Positions 1 to 9,200 of a stretch of 64,000 nt of DNA are shown here, one piece after another. The position numbers and the translations under genes were made by a program. The DNA is taken from positions 1,498,830 through 1,562,829 of the forward strand of contig NZ_CP016615.1 in NCBI RefSeq assembly GCF_013377275.1. The letters run 5' to 3'. The notes under the pieces are model-generated. The model had not been told where the DNA came from and searched no databases. It saw only the letters and a program-made list of their open reading frames with translations. Every line of letters starts with the position of its first letter. Within the stretch, counting starts at the first letter, position 1. Source of the DNA: Vespertiliibacter pulmonis. GTDB taxonomy: Bacteria; Pseudomonadota; Gammaproteobacteria; Enterobacterales; Pasteurellaceae.

Positions 1-567
1 CCCCATTGTGTAAATAGCATAATGAGAATGACTTGTTTGGGTATCAAATAAAACGGTAAGATCGATATTAAGTGTCAGCCCAAAAATGCTAAGCACAAAA
101 GTAATTGCCATAAAGAAAATAAGTAAAATCGAAATACGATCAACAAATCGGGTTGAATGCCATACAAAAAAAGAAAATATAAATACAAAAATGATCGACC
201 AGGTTTGTATATTCAAATCAACCAATGGACGGAATAAATCGCCTAAAATAGTTCCTGAAGCTGTTGTATAGGCATAAAGTAGAATACCACCAACAAAATA
301 GACAGCAAGATTATTGAGTATGGATAGTTTTTTACCTAATAAATTTTCAGTAACACTACTAAAAGATGCCCGTAGATCATAGTGTTTATAAGCCTCAAGT
401 AATAACCATCCTGAAAGTGTCATTACGATCATTGTTATACTTAGTATTAAAACTGACCAAATTGTCCAAGCTCCTGCACCAGAGCTAGGTAAACCAAGCA
501 TTCCAGCACCAACACAGACGCTTGCTATGATGCAAGCCCCCCCAAATATTGACGGTGATTTTTTCAT
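1..567 (-). CDS. Aromatic amino acid permease (HAAAP family, probably tryptophan-type), N-terminal part
   Basis: Only the first 189 codons lie in the window; the gene runs off the left edge. The start at 567 has an AGGAG about 9 nt upstream. The protein begins MKKSPSIFGGACIIASVCVG and continues with the glycine-rich GAGMLGLP segment typical of hydroxy/aromatic amino acid permeases (Mtr, TnaB, TyrP). Several hydrophobic helices follow. These inner-membrane carriers import tryptophan or tyrosine with protons. A TrpR-like palindrome lies upstream at 617-630, which favours a tryptophan carrier such as Mtr or TnaB, but a TyrP-type tyrosine carrier cannot be excluded from this fragment. Confidence 0.85.
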   Translation of the reverse strand, partial: MKKSPSIFGGACIIASVCVGAGMLGLPSSGAGAWTIWSVLILSITMIVMTLSGWLLLEAYKHYDLRASFSSVTENLLGKKLSILNNLAVYFVGGILLYAYTTASGTILGDLFRPLVDLNIQTWSIIFVFIFSFFVWHSTRFVDRISILLIFFMAITFVLSIFGLTLNIDLTVLFDTQTSHSHYAIYTMG

Positions 568-616
568 TTTATATTCTCCTATGTAATTTTTAACTTATTA
601 TTACCTAAATATTTGT

Positions 617-630
617 ACTATTGCAATAGT
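617..630 (-). promoter_or_regulatory. Palindrome resembling a TrpR operator, upstream of the permease
   Basis: ACTATTGCAATAGT is a perfect 14-bp palindrome. Its outer ACTA-N6-TAGT matches the E. coli TrpR operator core ACTAGTTAACTAGT in all eight outer positions; the centre differs. On the minus strand TTGCAA inside it can act as -35, with AATAAT 18 bp further on as -10, so a bound repressor would block the permease promoter. In E. coli mtr is controlled by TrpR. The assignment is inference. Confidence 0.45.
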
Positions 631-747
631 TTATCAGTTTAAGTGATTGAAATAGACTATTTACTTGGGAGTTGATTGACTTTCCCTTGATTTCTGATAA
701 TTTGATCCCATATCTTTGTCTAATATCAATATTTAATAGGAGTTTTT

Positions 748-1410
748 ATGCAAGAACGTTTAGTTGCGTCAGCTGGTCGTGAATCATTACTCAGCACTCA
801 TAAAGTTCTACGTAATACTTATTTTTTATTATCTTTAACCTTAGCTTTTTCAGCGGTTATTGCGATCATGTCAATGAGCTTAAATTTACCTCGTTTGCCG
901 TGGTGGGGAATGTTAGTTGGATTCTATGGCTTACTTTTTTTAACTAATGCAACTGCAAATAGTGCAGCAGGGATTGCTAGTGTTTTTGCTTTGACTGGTT
1001 TTCTTGGTTACAGCTTAGGACCAATTTTAAATGCTTACATTAGCCACGGGCTTGGTGATGTTGTCGCTCTTTCATTAGGATCAACTGCAGCCGTTTTTCT
1101 TGCTTGTTCAATGTATGTATTAACAACAAAAAGAGATATGTCATTCCTTTCAGGAATGATGATGGCATTGTTTGTCGTATTGTTAGTAGGGATAATTGCA
1201 AATTTATTTTTTACTATCCCTGCTCTGAATTTAGCAATTAGTGCCTTGTTTATTGTTTTTTCAAGTGGTGCAATTCTACTTGCAACAAGCAATATTATTC
1301 ATGGTGGCGAAACAAATTATATTCGTGCAACAGTTGATCTCTATGTCTCATTGTATAATTTATTTGTGAGTTTCCTGAATATTTTTGGCGTATTAGGTAG
1401 TGATGATTAA
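748..1410 (+). CDS. yccA: YccA, Bax inhibitor-1 family inner-membrane modulator of FtsH
   Basis: A 220-residue protein made almost entirely of about seven membrane helices and ending in Asp-Asp, as expected of the Bax inhibitor-1/YccA family (E. coli YccA has 219 residues). YccA binds the membrane protease FtsH-HflKC and slows degradation of membrane proteins. The N-terminus ([20 protein letters not shown]) is the usual cytosolic tail. An AGGAG lies 8 nt before the ATG. A strong hairpin follows at 1427-1452 and tusE lies beyond it; yccA next to tusE is also the E. coli order. Confidence 0.95.
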   Translation: MQERLVASAGRESLLSTHKVLRNTYFLLSLTLAFSAVIAIMSMSLNLPRLPWWGMLVGFYGLLFLTNATANSAAGIASVFALTGFLGYSLGPILNAYISHGLGDVVALSLGSTAAVFLACSMYVLTTKRDMSFLSGMMMALFVVLLVGIIANLFFTIPALNLAISALFIVFSSGAILLATSNIIHGGETNYIRATVDLYVSLYNLFVSFLNIFGVLGSDD

Positions 1411-1426
1411 TTTTAATTAGCGAGAG

Positions 1427-1452
1427 AATGCCACAGTAATGTGGCATTTTTT
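1427..1452 (+). terminator. Intrinsic terminator between yccA and tusE
   Basis: AATGCCACA and TGTGGCATT form a perfect 9-bp stem around GTAA, followed by six T. The T-run ends only 4 nt before the likely tusE start at 1457, so tusE expression seems to depend on read-through. Confidence 0.85.
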
Positions 1453-1456
1453 ATTT

Positions 1457-1798
1457 ATGACAACTAATTTTATTCAATTTAATAAACAGCAAATCCCGAC
1501 TGATAAAGAGGGATATTTAAAGAATATCAGTGATTGGTCTGAACCGTTGGCGATAGCGATTGCTGAAAATGATGGTATTGAATTAAGCCAAGAGCATTGG
1601 GAAATTATTCATTTTGTGAGAACATTTTACCAAGAGTATAAAACTTCCCCAGCAATCCGAATGTTAGTTAAATCATTAGCTCAAAAGTTTGGTGAAGAAA
1701 AAGGAAATAGTCGTTATTTACAACGGCTATTTCCTGATGGGCCAGCAAAACAAGCAACTAAAATTGCTGGTTTGCCTAAACCTGCAAAATGTTTATAG
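1457..1798 (+). CDS. tusE: TusE, sulfur relay protein of the DsrC family
   Basis: 113 residues. TusE takes persulfide sulfur from TusBCD and hands it to MnmA for 2-thiolation of U34 in tRNA (mnm5s2U). The family hallmarks are present: [17 protein letters not shown], the SPAIRMLVK helix, [20 protein letters not shown], and the flexible tail GLPKPAKCL with the persulfide-carrying Cys second from the end. I chose the ATG at 1457 because it aligns with E. coli TusE (109 residues). An ATG at 1439 would add six residues, but it lies in the loop of the preceding terminator. No clear Shine-Dalgarno precedes 1457. Confidence 0.95.
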   Translation: MTTNFIQFNKQQIPTDKEGYLKNISDWSEPLAIAIAENDGIELSQEHWEIIHFVRTFYQEYKTSPAIRMLVKSLAQKFGEEKGNSRYLQRLFPDGPAKQATKIAGLPKPAKCL

Positions 1799-1831
1799 TA
1801 TCTTTTTCTCTAAGTAAAAAGGATAATTTTA

Positions 1832-2866
1832 ATGGCAGAACTCCATTCTATTTGTGTATTACGATTATCCGCTGTGGGAGATGTTTGTCATACTCTTGCC
1901 GTGGTACAAGCAATTCAGCGTCAATACCCTAAAGCAGAAATCACCTGGATTATTGGTAAATTAGAAGCCAATTTATTGGCAAATATTCCAGATGTGAAGC
2001 TAATTCCATATGATAAGAAATCAGGCTGGAAAGGTATCGTTACACTTTGGGGAAAATTACAGACTAAGCAGTTTGATGTATTACTTAATTTACAAACAGC
2101 ATTTAGAGCTTCATTTATTTCTCTTGGTATTAAAGCAAAACGAAAAATAGGTTTTAACCGAGAGCGAGCTAGAGAAGGCCAATGGCTTTTTACTAATGAA
2201 AAAGTGGAACAAGCGACTTCTCCCCACGTTTTAGATGGGCAAATGATGTTTGCTAAAGCAATTGGCGTACAAGATCTTATTCCCCAATGGAATTTGCCAA
2301 TAAGTGAAGATGATCTAGCTTATTCTGCCCAATTTATTGATAAGACAAGAAAAAATCTGTTAATTGCACCTTGTTCAAGTAAACAATCAAAAGATTGGCC
2401 TCCTGAAAATTATGCGGAAATTATTCGATTTGCTACATCGTATGATTTGAATGTGATTATTTGTGGCTCACCTTCAGGCTATGAGATAGAAACAGCGAAT
2501 AAAATTCAAAATCTTGCATCGAATTGCAGTAATGTTGCAGGGAAAACAACATTAACACAGCTAGCAGGATTGATTAAACAAGTCGATTTAGTAATTTCAT
2601 CGGATTCTGGTCCTGCTCATATTGCAACCACACAAAATACGCCAGTCATTGGGTTATATGCAATTCATAACCATCGCCGAACAGGCCCTTACAACGATTT
2701 AGGTAATATTATTTCAGTTTATGATGAAGTTATATGGGAACAATATGGCAAATCTTGGCAAGATTTACCTTGGGCAACAAGGGCAAAGGGGGAAAACTTA
2801 ATGAATAAAATTACGGTTGAACAAGTAGAACAAAAAATTCTTGAAATTTTAGCTATTACTCTGTAA
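1832..2866 (+). CDS. opsX: LPS core heptosyltransferase, glycosyltransferase family 9 (OpsX-like)
   Basis: 344 residues of the ADP-heptose:LPS heptosyltransferase family. The N-terminal Rossmann half starts ICVLRLSAVGDVCHTLAVV, with the SAVGDV loop of GT9 enzymes. The C-terminal nucleotide-sugar half carries NLLIAPCSSKQSKDWPPENY and SSDSGPAHIATTQNTPVIGLY, the donor-binding signature. It transfers L-glycero-D-manno-heptose onto Kdo-lipid A at the inner membrane. The Pasteurellaceae enzyme I recall with this shape is OpsX (heptosyltransferase I); another core heptosyltransferase is possible. AAGGA precedes the ATG, and the gene is 33 nt after tusE with no terminator between. Confidence 0.85.
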   Translation: MAELHSICVLRLSAVGDVCHTLAVVQAIQRQYPKAEITWIIGKLEANLLANIPDVKLIPYDKKSGWKGIVTLWGKLQTKQFDVLLNLQTAFRASFISLGIKAKRKIGFNRERAREGQWLFTNEKVEQATSPHVLDGQMMFAKAIGVQDLIPQWNLPISEDDLAYSAQFIDKTRKNLLIAPCSSKQSKDWPPENYAEIIRFATSYDLNVIICGSPSGYEIETANKIQNLASNCSNVAGKTTLTQLAGLIKQVDLVISSDSGPAHIATTQNTPVIGLYAIHNHRRTGPYNDLGNIISVYDEVIWEQYGKSWQDLPWATRAKGENLMNKITVEQVEQKILEILAITL

Positions 2867-2875
2867 ATTGAAAAG

Positions 2876-2893
2876 TGTAATATTTTTTTTACA
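2876..2893. promoter_or_regulatory. TyrR box upstream of aroF
   Basis: TGTAAT-ATTTTT-TTTACA matches the TyrR consensus TGTAAA-N6-TTTACA with one mismatch. It lies 15 nt before the aroF ATG. E. coli aroF-tyrA is repressed by TyrR with tyrosine through such boxes, so the same control is likely here. A TyrR gene is not in the window. Confidence 0.7.
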
Positions 2894-2908
2894 TAAAAGG
2901 AAATAAAA

Positions 2909-3985
2909 ATGAACAGAGTAATTAATCAGGATAGCTTACATAATGTAAATATTAGTAATGAATATGTGTTATTAACTCCACGGGCTTTAAAATGTGAATT
3001 ACCGTTGCCAGAAAGTTTGCGAAACCAAATTGAACAGTCAAGATCAGTTATTTCAGATATTATTCATAAACGAGATCCTCGTAAACTTATTGTAATAGGT
3101 CCATGTTCAATTCATGATCCAGTTTCAGCGGTTGAATACGCTAAAAAATTAAAAGCACTTGCAGATAAAGTATCAGATAAGCTGTATATTGTGATGAGAG
3201 TGTATTTTGAAAAACCTCGTACGACGGTGGGTTGGAAAGGGTTAATCAATGACCCAAATATTAATGGAACATTTGAAGTAGAAAAGGGATTAAGAATTGC
3301 ACGTAAATTATTATTAGAATTAGCAGAGTTAGGTTTGCCACTGGCAACAGAAGCCCTTGACCCGATTAGCCCACAATATTTAGCTGATTTATTTAGTTGG
3401 TCAGCTATTGGTGCGAGGACAACGGAATCTCAAACACATAGAGAAATGGCATCGGGCTTATCAATGGCAGTAGGATTTAAAAATGGTACAGATGGTAATT
3501 TGGCTGTGGCTATTAATGCGATGGAGTCTGCTGCACAGGGGCATAGTTTTATGGGGATTAATCAGCAAGGTCAAGTTACTGTGCTTACAACGAAAGGAAA
3601 TTGTGATGGACATGTTATTTTGCGAGGTGGAAAAGTGCCTAATTTTGAAGCAATATATGTCAAAGAATGTGAGCAGGCACTACACGATGCTAACTTACCT
3701 AAAGCAATTATGATTGATTGTAGTCATGGCAACTCTAATAAAGATTATAAGCGTCAAGCTGTTGTGGCAGAGAATGTTTTACAGCAAATATTATCGGGTA
3801 ATCAATCAATTATTGGGGTGATGATTGAAAGCCATTTATTCGCAGGAAATCAATCTTCTAATCAGCCTTTTTCTGAAATGCTTTATGGGGTTTCTATTAC
3901 CGATGCTTGCATAGATTGGCAAGCAACAGAAACATTATTAACCCATTGGGCAACCTCGTTAAGAATGAGCTTTGAGCATATTTAG
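2909..3985 (+). CDS. aroF: 3-deoxy-7-phosphoheptulonate synthase, AroF type
   Basis: Class I DAHP synthase of 358 residues, the first step of aromatic amino acid synthesis (PEP plus erythrose-4-phosphate). GPCSIHD (64-70) holds the metal-binding Cys; [16 protein letters not shown] (101-116) and the later [10 protein letters not shown] are the PEP/phosphate and metal sites. The N-terminus ([19 protein letters not shown]) aligns best with E. coli AroF, and Asn12 corresponds to AroF Asn8, a residue linked to tyrosine feedback inhibition. Together with tyrA 10 nt downstream and the TyrR box upstream, this supports the tyrosine-sensitive isoform. AAGGA precedes the start. Confidence 0.93.
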   Translation: MNRVINQDSLHNVNISNEYVLLTPRALKCELPLPESLRNQIEQSRSVISDIIHKRDPRKLIVIGPCSIHDPVSAVEYAKKLKALADKVSDKLYIVMRVYFEKPRTTVGWKGLINDPNINGTFEVEKGLRIARKLLLELAELGLPLATEALDPISPQYLADLFSWSAIGARTTESQTHREMASGLSMAVGFKNGTDGNLAVAINAMESAAQGHSFMGINQQGQVTVLTTKGNCDGHVILRGGKVPNFEAIYVKECEQALHDANLPKAIMIDCSHGNSNKDYKRQAVVAENVLQQILSGNQSIIGVMIESHLFAGNQSSNQPFSEMLYGVSITDACIDWQATETLLTHWATSLRMSFEHI

Positions 3986-3995
3986 TGATAGAGAT

Positions 3996-5126
3996 ATGGA
4001 AGATAAAAAGACATTATCATCAGTAAGAGATCAAATTGATCTTGTTGATCAAAAGTTAATTCAGCTTCTTGCAGAACGCTTTATTCTTGTTACTGAAATA
4101 GGAAAAATTAAACACGAGCAAGGGTTGCCAATTTATGATCAAAAACGAGAAGCGACAATGATTGCAGCTAGGCGGAAAGAAGCTGAAAAACAGGGTATTT
4201 CTGCTGATTTAATCGAAAGTATTTTACGCCGAATAATGCGGGAGTCGTACGTTAATGAAAATAAATATGGCTTTACTGCAACTAACCCTACCGTTGAGAA
4301 AATAGTGGTTGTTGGTGGTAATGGCAAATTAGGTGGGCTTTTTGCTCATTATTTTAGGCTTTCAGGCTATTCGGTAGATATATTAGACCAAAATGATTGG
4401 GATCGTGCTGATGTAATTCTTTCTGGGGCAAATTTAGTGTTAGTATCTGTTCCAATAGCTCATACTGTGTCAGTTCTAAGGCAATTACAACCTTACCTCA
4501 CCAAAGAGATGATTTTGGCGGATCTGACCTCTGTTAAAGTGCAACCGCTTACTACAATGCTTGCCGTTCATCAAGGACCTGTTGTTGGATTACATCCAAT
4601 GTTTGGACCTGATATTACAAGTTTTGCTAAGCAGGTTACCGCTTGTTGTCATGGAAGGGAAGCTGAGCAGTACCAATGGTTGCTTGATCAAATTCAGCTA
4701 TGGGGAGGGAAAATTTATCCTATTGAGGCAGATTCGCACGATCATTTAATGACTTATATCCAAGCCGTACGGCATTTTTCTACTTTTGTCGCTGGACTGC
4801 ATTTATCACAACAATCGGTTGAATTATCACAATTACTTGCTCTTTCTTCACCTATTTATCGCTTAGAATTAGCGATGATTGGTCGTCTCTTTGCACAGAA
4901 TGGATCACTATATGCGGATATAATTGCAGATAAACCTGAAAATTTAGCGGTTATTGAATCGTTATACCATACCTTTTCTCAAGGAATAGAATTATTTAAA
5001 CAGCAAGATAAACAAGGCTTTATTGCTATTTTTGAGCAAGTACACCGCTGGTTTGGAGATTATTCAGAACAATTTTTAGATGAAAGCCAAAATTTACTGA
5101 AACAAGCGAACGATCTTTGGAATTAG
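3996..5126 (+). CDS. tyrA: TyrA, bifunctional chorismate mutase / prephenate dehydrogenase
   Basis: 376 residues from the ATG at 3996, which aligns with the E. coli start ([15 protein letters not shown] against MVAELTALRDQID). A TTG at 3972 inside aroF would extend it by eight residues and is less likely. Residues 1-85 form the AroQ-type chorismate mutase helix bundle ([27 protein letters not shown]). From about residue 92 an NAD-binding Rossmann fold ([17 protein letters not shown]) begins the prephenate dehydrogenase. It makes 4-hydroxyphenylpyruvate for tyrosine. It forms an operon with aroF, 10 nt apart. Confidence 0.96.
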   Translation: MEDKKTLSSVRDQIDLVDQKLIQLLAERFILVTEIGKIKHEQGLPIYDQKREATMIAARRKEAEKQGISADLIESILRRIMRESYVNENKYGFTATNPTVEKIVVVGGNGKLGGLFAHYFRLSGYSVDILDQNDWDRADVILSGANLVLVSVPIAHTVSVLRQLQPYLTKEMILADLTSVKVQPLTTMLAVHQGPVVGLHPMFGPDITSFAKQVTACCHGREAEQYQWLLDQIQLWGGKIYPIEADSHDHLMTYIQAVRHFSTFVAGLHLSQQSVELSQLLALSSPIYRLELAMIGRLFAQNGSLYADIIADKPENLAVIESLYHTFSQGIELFKQQDKQGFIAIFEQVHRWFGDYSEQFLDESQNLLKQANDLWN

Positions 5127-5170
5127 CAAGCGGTTAGATTGAGAAAATGTTTGTTAATAAGAAAAAATAG

Positions 5171-5197
5171 AGGGGAAATTATCCCCTTTATTTTTAT
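5171..5197. terminator. Terminator shared by the convergent tyrA and bamE genes
   Basis: AGGGGA-AATTA-TCCCCT forms a 6-bp stem followed by TTATTTTT on the plus strand. It lies between two converging genes. Confidence 0.7.
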
Positions 5198-5206
5198 GGG
5201 AGAATA

Positions 5207-5548
5207 TTATTGAACATTATCAAGTGGTTGATCTAACTTAATTTCTGATACCAGCCCTTTTTGATTAAAATACACTAACAATGTACGCTGAATAGGGTCG
5301 CTATGACCTTCTCTTTTGATAAATACATAATTCCAACGGTTTGGTGAAAACGTATTTTGTAATACAGGTGTACCAAGTAAATATTGCACTTGTTCTTTGT
5401 TCATTCCTACTTGAAGTTGATTGATCTTGTCTTGTTCAAGGTAATTACCTTGTGGAACATCAATCCGATACACCACTTTTTTCACGGTTGAGCAAGCCGT
5501 TACCCCTAGAGTAAGTAGTAATACGGCAAGAAGCGATTTCATTTTCAT
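5207..5548 (-). CDS. bamE: BamE, outer membrane protein assembly lipoprotein
   Basis: 113 residues from the ATG at 5548. The signal peptide ends in the lipobox VTAC with the lipidated Cys19, followed by the SmpA/OmlA fold (NQLQVGMNKEQVQYLLGTPVL, NRWNYVF, LVYFNQKGLVSEIKL). BamE is the small periplasmic lipoprotein that stabilises BamD-BamA in the beta-barrel assembly machine. Three ATGs crowd the start: AAGG sits only 2 nt before the one at 5554 but 8 nt before the one at 5548, which I prefer. The stop is close to a shared terminator with tyrA. Confidence 0.95.
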   Translation of the reverse strand: MKMKSLLAVLLLTLGVTACSTVKKVVYRIDVPQGNYLEQDKINQLQVGMNKEQVQYLLGTPVLQNTFSPNRWNYVFIKREGHSDPIQRTLLVYFNQKGLVSEIKLDQPLDNVQ

Positions 5549-5618
5549 AGTCATAACCTTTTTATCAAACTTATCAAAAATTAAGGCAAATCATACCTAA
5601 ACTACCTTCAAAATACTA

Positions 5619-6620
5619 TTATTTATTACGTTGTAATTGATCCCGTAAATTTGCAGGCAATCCTTTGATAGTTAAACTGTCAGAAAGTTCGTCCCAAATA
5701 ATTCTTTCGCCTAATAATTCTGCATCAAAACTGAGAGTAACCCCTTTTCCTGAACCTGAATATTTTGTCAATGTTTTCAATGTATTGCGAACAGGTGGAA
5801 TATTGTCTGCTAATCCATAATCTTGGTTTTCGGCAAAATGAATAAAATCTTGTTCATTTAATGTTGGGAGTGTCGCAGAAAGCTCGTTTAAAGCAATTTC
5901 TTCTCCGTTGTTAATCTGTTCTTTACAGTAGTCAAATACTTGTTTTTTCACGGCTTGAGTTTGATTAGCATTTAGTTCTCCTTGCTCGCAGTAATCACTG
6001 ACCGCTTGAAGTAGTGTTTGATTTTGTAATTGTGGGTTAAGTCCTTCTTCAGCCGAGAGAAAGTCCATAAAGAAATCGGCAACTCTTCTGCCGATTCTAC
6101 CTTTGATAAAAGTAAGGTAGCGGTTAGATTGTGCATTTAACTTCAATTCTGTTAAATTGATCCGACAAGCAATATCATATTGACTAATATCGAGATATTC
6201 AGTACGCCTTACTTCGAGTTCTTTATCAACTAACATTGAGCTACGGCTATCAATTAAAGCAATAAATAAATATTCAGTGGCTAAAAAAGTATAACGGCAG
6301 AGAATAAATGTGCCACCACTTGCAAAGCTATATTTAGCAAGCTCTGCGGCTAGCATTTTCGCAGAACTATGACTGAAGGGGAGAAAATCAGTTTCTTGTT
6401 CTAGTAAGCGGTTAAGCTGTTGGGCAAATATAGATTCTGATTTAAACACGCCGTAGGCTTTCGTTTTATTTTGATAGGCTTGGTGAAGCTGTAACATCAT
6501 TTGTTCTACTTCAGGGGTAATATTTAGCAGTTGTTCACGCAAAATAGTATTGAGCTTAGGTGGCTCATCGTTGGTTTGTTGTAAAAGGTGTAGCACAATT
6601 TCGGTTACAGTAATACTCAT
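5619..6620 (-). CDS. yejK: YejK/NdpA, nucleoid-associated protein
   Basis: 333 residues, soluble, with no signal peptide, matching the 37-kDa nucleoid-associated protein family throughout (start [58 protein letters not shown]). E. coli YejK co-purifies with the nucleoid and interacts with topoisomerases; its precise function is open. AAGGA precedes the ATG. In E. coli yejK is next to yejL and yejM; here those two lie about 43 kb away at 47.7-49.7 kb, so the cluster is split. Confidence 0.95.
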   Translation of the reverse strand: MSITVTEIVLHLLQQTNDEPPKLNTILREQLLNITPEVEQMMLQLHQAYQNKTKAYGVFKSESIFAQQLNRLLEQETDFLPFSHSSAKMLAAELAKYSFASGGTFILCRYTFLATEYLFIALIDSRSSMLVDKELEVRRTEYLDISQYDIACRINLTELKLNAQSNRYLTFIKGRIGRRVADFFMDFLSAEEGLNPQLQNQTLLQAVSDYCEQGELNANQTQAVKKQVFDYCKEQINNGEEIALNELSATLPTLNEQDFIHFAENQDYGLADNIPPVRNTLKTLTKYSGSGKGVTLSFDAELLGERIIWDELSDSLTIKGLPANLRDQLQRNK

Positions 6621-6630
6621 AAAATTCCTT

Positions 6631-6660
6631 GCAAGCGGTCAGATTTCATCAAATTTTTGC
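6631..6660 (+). repeat. Extended DNA uptake signal (variant core)
   Basis: GCAAGCGGT core, then AGATT, then ATTTTTGC about two helical turns away. It lies between the divergent yejK and ridA. Confidence 0.8.
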
Positions 6661-6732
6661 TATTATAAGCTATTTACAAATGTAGAAAAACCTTTCACAC
6701 TGGAAAGACAATCTTATTCATAGAAGGAAAAA

Positions 6733-7128
6733 ATGATGACAATGGTAATTCATACTGAAAAAGCACCGCAGGCTATTGGGCCTTATGTACAAGCGGTTGA
6801 TCTAGGTAATTTAGTGCTAACATCTGGGCAAATTCCAGTTAATCCGCAAACAGGTGAAATATCAGCAGATATTGTGGCACAAACACGCCAATCCCTTGAA
6901 AATATTAAAGCGATTGTTGAGCAAGCAGGTTTAACTGTAGCAGATATTGTTAAAACAACGGTATTTGTAAAAGATTTAGCAGATTTTGCACGAGTAAATG
7001 CAGAATATGAGCTTTTTTTCCGTGAAAATGCTCACCCATCTTTTCCTGCTCGATCTTGTGTTGAAGTTGCTCGTCTTCCAAAAGATGTTGGGGTTGAAAT
7101 AGAAGCGATTGCTGTAAGAAAAGGCTAA
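6733..7128 (+). CDS. ridA: RidA, reactive imine/enamine deaminase
   Basis: 131 residues, nearly identical in my memory to H. influenzae HI0719, a structurally known Rid-family trimer. RidA hydrolyses 2-aminoacrylate and related enamines released by PLP enzymes, protecting those enzymes. The key substrate-binding Arg107 sits in FPARSCVEVARLPKDVG, and the GPYVQAV (16-22) and LTSGQIP (29-35) loops that line the pocket are present. GAAGGA lies 6 nt before the ATG. The uptake core ACAAGCGGT at 6789-6797 is in frame within the coding sequence. It shares a strand with pgeF, 27 nt downstream. Confidence 0.97.
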   Translation: MMTMVIHTEKAPQAIGPYVQAVDLGNLVLTSGQIPVNPQTGEISADIVAQTRQSLENIKAIVEQAGLTVADIVKTTVFVKDLADFARVNAEYELFFRENAHPSFPARSCVEVARLPKDVGVEIEAIAVRKG

Positions 7129-7155
7129 AATAACAAAATATAGGGAATAGATAGA

Positions 7156-7896
7156 ATGAAAATTATCCAACCAACGTGGGTAGTGCCGAACCATATACAC
7201 GCTTTGACCACAACCCGCTTAGGTGGAGTGAGTTTAGCACCTTTTGCTTCGTTTAATTTAGGCGATCACGTTGGTGATGATCCACAAGCGGTAGAGAAAA
7301 ATCGCCAATTATTAGTGGAAACTTACCGCTTGCCTCAATTCCCTATATTTTTGAACCAAACACATACCACGAGAGTGTTGCGATTACCCTTGAAAGATAC
7401 TGAAGATTTAAATGCTGATGCAATTTACACAAATCAACCTAATCAAGTCTGTTTAGTGATGACAGCAGATTGTTTACCTGTGATTTTTTGTAGCCGTGAT
7501 GGAATGGAAATTGCAGCTGCCCACGCTGGTTGGCGGGGATTATGTAATGGCGTATTAGAGACAACTATTGCTGAATTTACTTGCCAACCTGATGAAATTA
7601 GCGTTTGGTTAGGGCCTGCTATTGGACCAACGGCATTTCAAGTTGGACAAGATGTAGTAGATGCTTTTGCACGAGTTGATGAACAAGCTAGAGAGGCATT
7701 TGTTCTTGATTCTACGACAAGCGGTAAGTTTCTCGGTAATCTTTACCAAATTGCTCGCCAACGTTTAAATAAATTAGGTGTTCAAGCTATTTTTGGTGGC
7801 GATTATTGTACTTATAGTAATGTAACGGCGTTTTTCTCTTACCGTAAAGAGCACCAAACAGGAAGAATGGCAACGCTTATTTGGCGTAGTTCATAA
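7156..7896 (+). CDS. pgeF: PgeF (YfiH), laccase-domain peptidoglycan editing factor
   Basis: 246 residues of the multicopper-oxidase-like YfiH family. The zinc ligands align with E. coli His71/Cys107/His124: His70 in NQTHTTRV, Cys106 in TADCLPV, His123 in AAAHAGWRG. E. coli YfiH/PgeF prevents misincorporation of non-alanine residues into peptidoglycan stems; human relatives act on purine nucleosides. No signal peptide, so cytosolic. Two perfect uptake cores (7284, 7717) are inside the gene. It probably shares a transcript with ridA. Confidence 0.95.
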   Translation: MKIIQPTWVVPNHIHALTTTRLGGVSLAPFASFNLGDHVGDDPQAVEKNRQLLVETYRLPQFPIFLNQTHTTRVLRLPLKDTEDLNADAIYTNQPNQVCLVMTADCLPVIFCSRDGMEIAAAHAGWRGLCNGVLETTIAEFTCQPDEISVWLGPAIGPTAFQVGQDVVDAFARVDEQAREAFVLDSTTSGKFLGNLYQIARQRLNKLGVQAIFGGDYCTYSNVTAFFSYRKEHQTGRMATLIWRSS

Positions 7897-8107
7897 TGAT
7901 GAATATATAAATTGTACAAATATTGCTAATAATGTAACAAAAGCGTATTTTCTTATCTTTTTAATCCATTAACTAACATCATTTTTGCATTTTTTAGCAA
8001 GAATTGATTGCTTGGAGCAATTCGTATTCTTCATTTTTCATTACTGATCATTAGTGATACAATTCCAAACCAATTTATATTTACTTAATTTATTTAATAA
8101 GAAGACT

Positions 8108-8686
8108 ATGAGTCGTAGCAAAAAAACACGCAGAGTTACCGATATAATGCCGATGAGAAAGGTAGATAAACCTTTTGAACAGCCTAAAGCACGTCCTTCA
8201 AAAAACCGTAAACCAACACGTTATGAATTAGATCTGCAAGCTCGTGAAGAGAAGAAAAAGCGTAAACATCGAGGCTTGCCTTCAGGTTCTCGTGCAAATG
8301 ATGGTGTTGAACAGAAGAAAACGACAGTAAAAGAGGTTAAAGATACTCGCATTGGTAGCCGTAAAAAAGTGCCATTAATGGTTGAGTTTGTAAATCAACC
8401 TGAAAAAGGTAAATTGATTAAACCTGTTGTGCCTGTAGAAGATGTTAAACCGCGTTTAGCACCCGAAGCTGAGTTAGAACAGTTAGAAAATAATGAGTGT
8501 TTAAACCAGTTATTAGATGAATTAGAAGCAGGTAGAAAAATTTCAGCAGAAGATCAACGTTTTGTTGATGAATGCCTAGATCGAGTGCAGGAATTGATGA
8601 CTGAATTGGGTATTGAAGATGAAGAGAACAATGATGATACACTACTTCGTCAATTTGAAACCGTAGATATCAATAAATTTCGCTAA
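8108..8686 (+). CDS. yihI: YihI, activator of the Der (EngA) GTPase
   Basis: 192 residues from the ATG at 8108; the family begins MSRSKKTRR, so an upstream GTG at 8054 is unlikely. The N-terminal half is very basic ([30 protein letters not shown]) and the C-terminal half acidic ([28 protein letters not shown]). YihI stimulates GTP hydrolysis by Der and so tunes late 50S ribosome assembly. It sits upstream of hemN as in E. coli, here with a DUF2489 gene in between. The 210-nt gap before it shows no tRNA or clear terminator. Confidence 0.93.
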   Translation: MSRSKKTRRVTDIMPMRKVDKPFEQPKARPSKNRKPTRYELDLQAREEKKKRKHRGLPSGSRANDGVEQKKTTVKEVKDTRIGSRKKVPLMVEFVNQPEKGKLIKPVVPVEDVKPRLAPEAELEQLENNECLNQLLDELEAGRKISAEDQRFVDECLDRVQELMTELGIEDEENNDDTLLRQFETVDINKFR

Positions 8687-8743
8687 ATACGTTAAATACC
8701 AAAAATAAGAGTAGTTGAAAATATAGGATAGAAGGATAAGAGA

Positions 8744-9193
8744 ATGTGGCGATTTTTTTGGATTATTTTAGCATTATTAATTTTATTGTCTTTGGCAGGC
8801 TATGCATTCTCTCTTTTTTGGAAATTACAGGAACAGAAAAAGCAGATAGTACAGACAAAGAACAAACGTTTTTTACGAGTAATTGAAAGTATTGAAATTA
8901 TTGCCAACGCAATGTTGGTTGAGCAATGTAATTTGTCTGAAGGTGTTTTACGATTAAAACCACTGCTTGATGTGTTAGGAAAAAAATTAGCTAACTTCTC
9001 TGCAATGTGGATACTATATCAAGTGGTACAAGATATGCCTATTTTAGAGGATCGTAAGATGTTGAAACGCAATGAGCGAATGAGATTAGATTTAGATCGT
9101 GAAGCAAAAGAGGCAGAATTAGGCACTGAGATTAAAGGTGAATTAAGCCAATTATTAGTAGAAATTAAACAATTTAAACAAGAGTTGAAGTAG
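8744..9193 (+). CDS. DUF2489 membrane-anchored protein of unknown function
   Basis: 149 residues: one N-terminal membrane helix (MWRFFWIILALLILLSLAGY, residues 1-22) and a charged, helical cytosolic remainder with a likely coiled coil at the C-terminus. I recognise it as the DUF2489 family of Pasteurellaceae and Vibrio-like bacteria; no function is established. It lies 57 nt after yihI and only 7 nt before hemN, so all three are probably co-transcribed. GAAGGA precedes the ATG. Confidence 0.8.
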   Translation: MWRFFWIILALLILLSLAGYAFSLFWKLQEQKKQIVQTKNKRFLRVIESIEIIANAMLVEQCNLSEGVLRLKPLLDVLGKKLANFSAMWILYQVVQDMPILEDRKMLKRNERMRLDLDREAKEAELGTEIKGELSQLLVEIKQFKQELK

Positions 9194-9200
9194 GTTATTC

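Noticed and set aside
86-271. 61-codon plus-strand frame opposite the aromatic permease
   Set aside because: The permease reading on the other strand is long and has clear family sequence and a ribosome-binding site.
7897-8107. Possible tRNA or riboswitch in the gap before yihI
   Set aside because: No cloverleaf, T-loop sequence or conserved riboswitch core seen; only short AT-rich palindromes.
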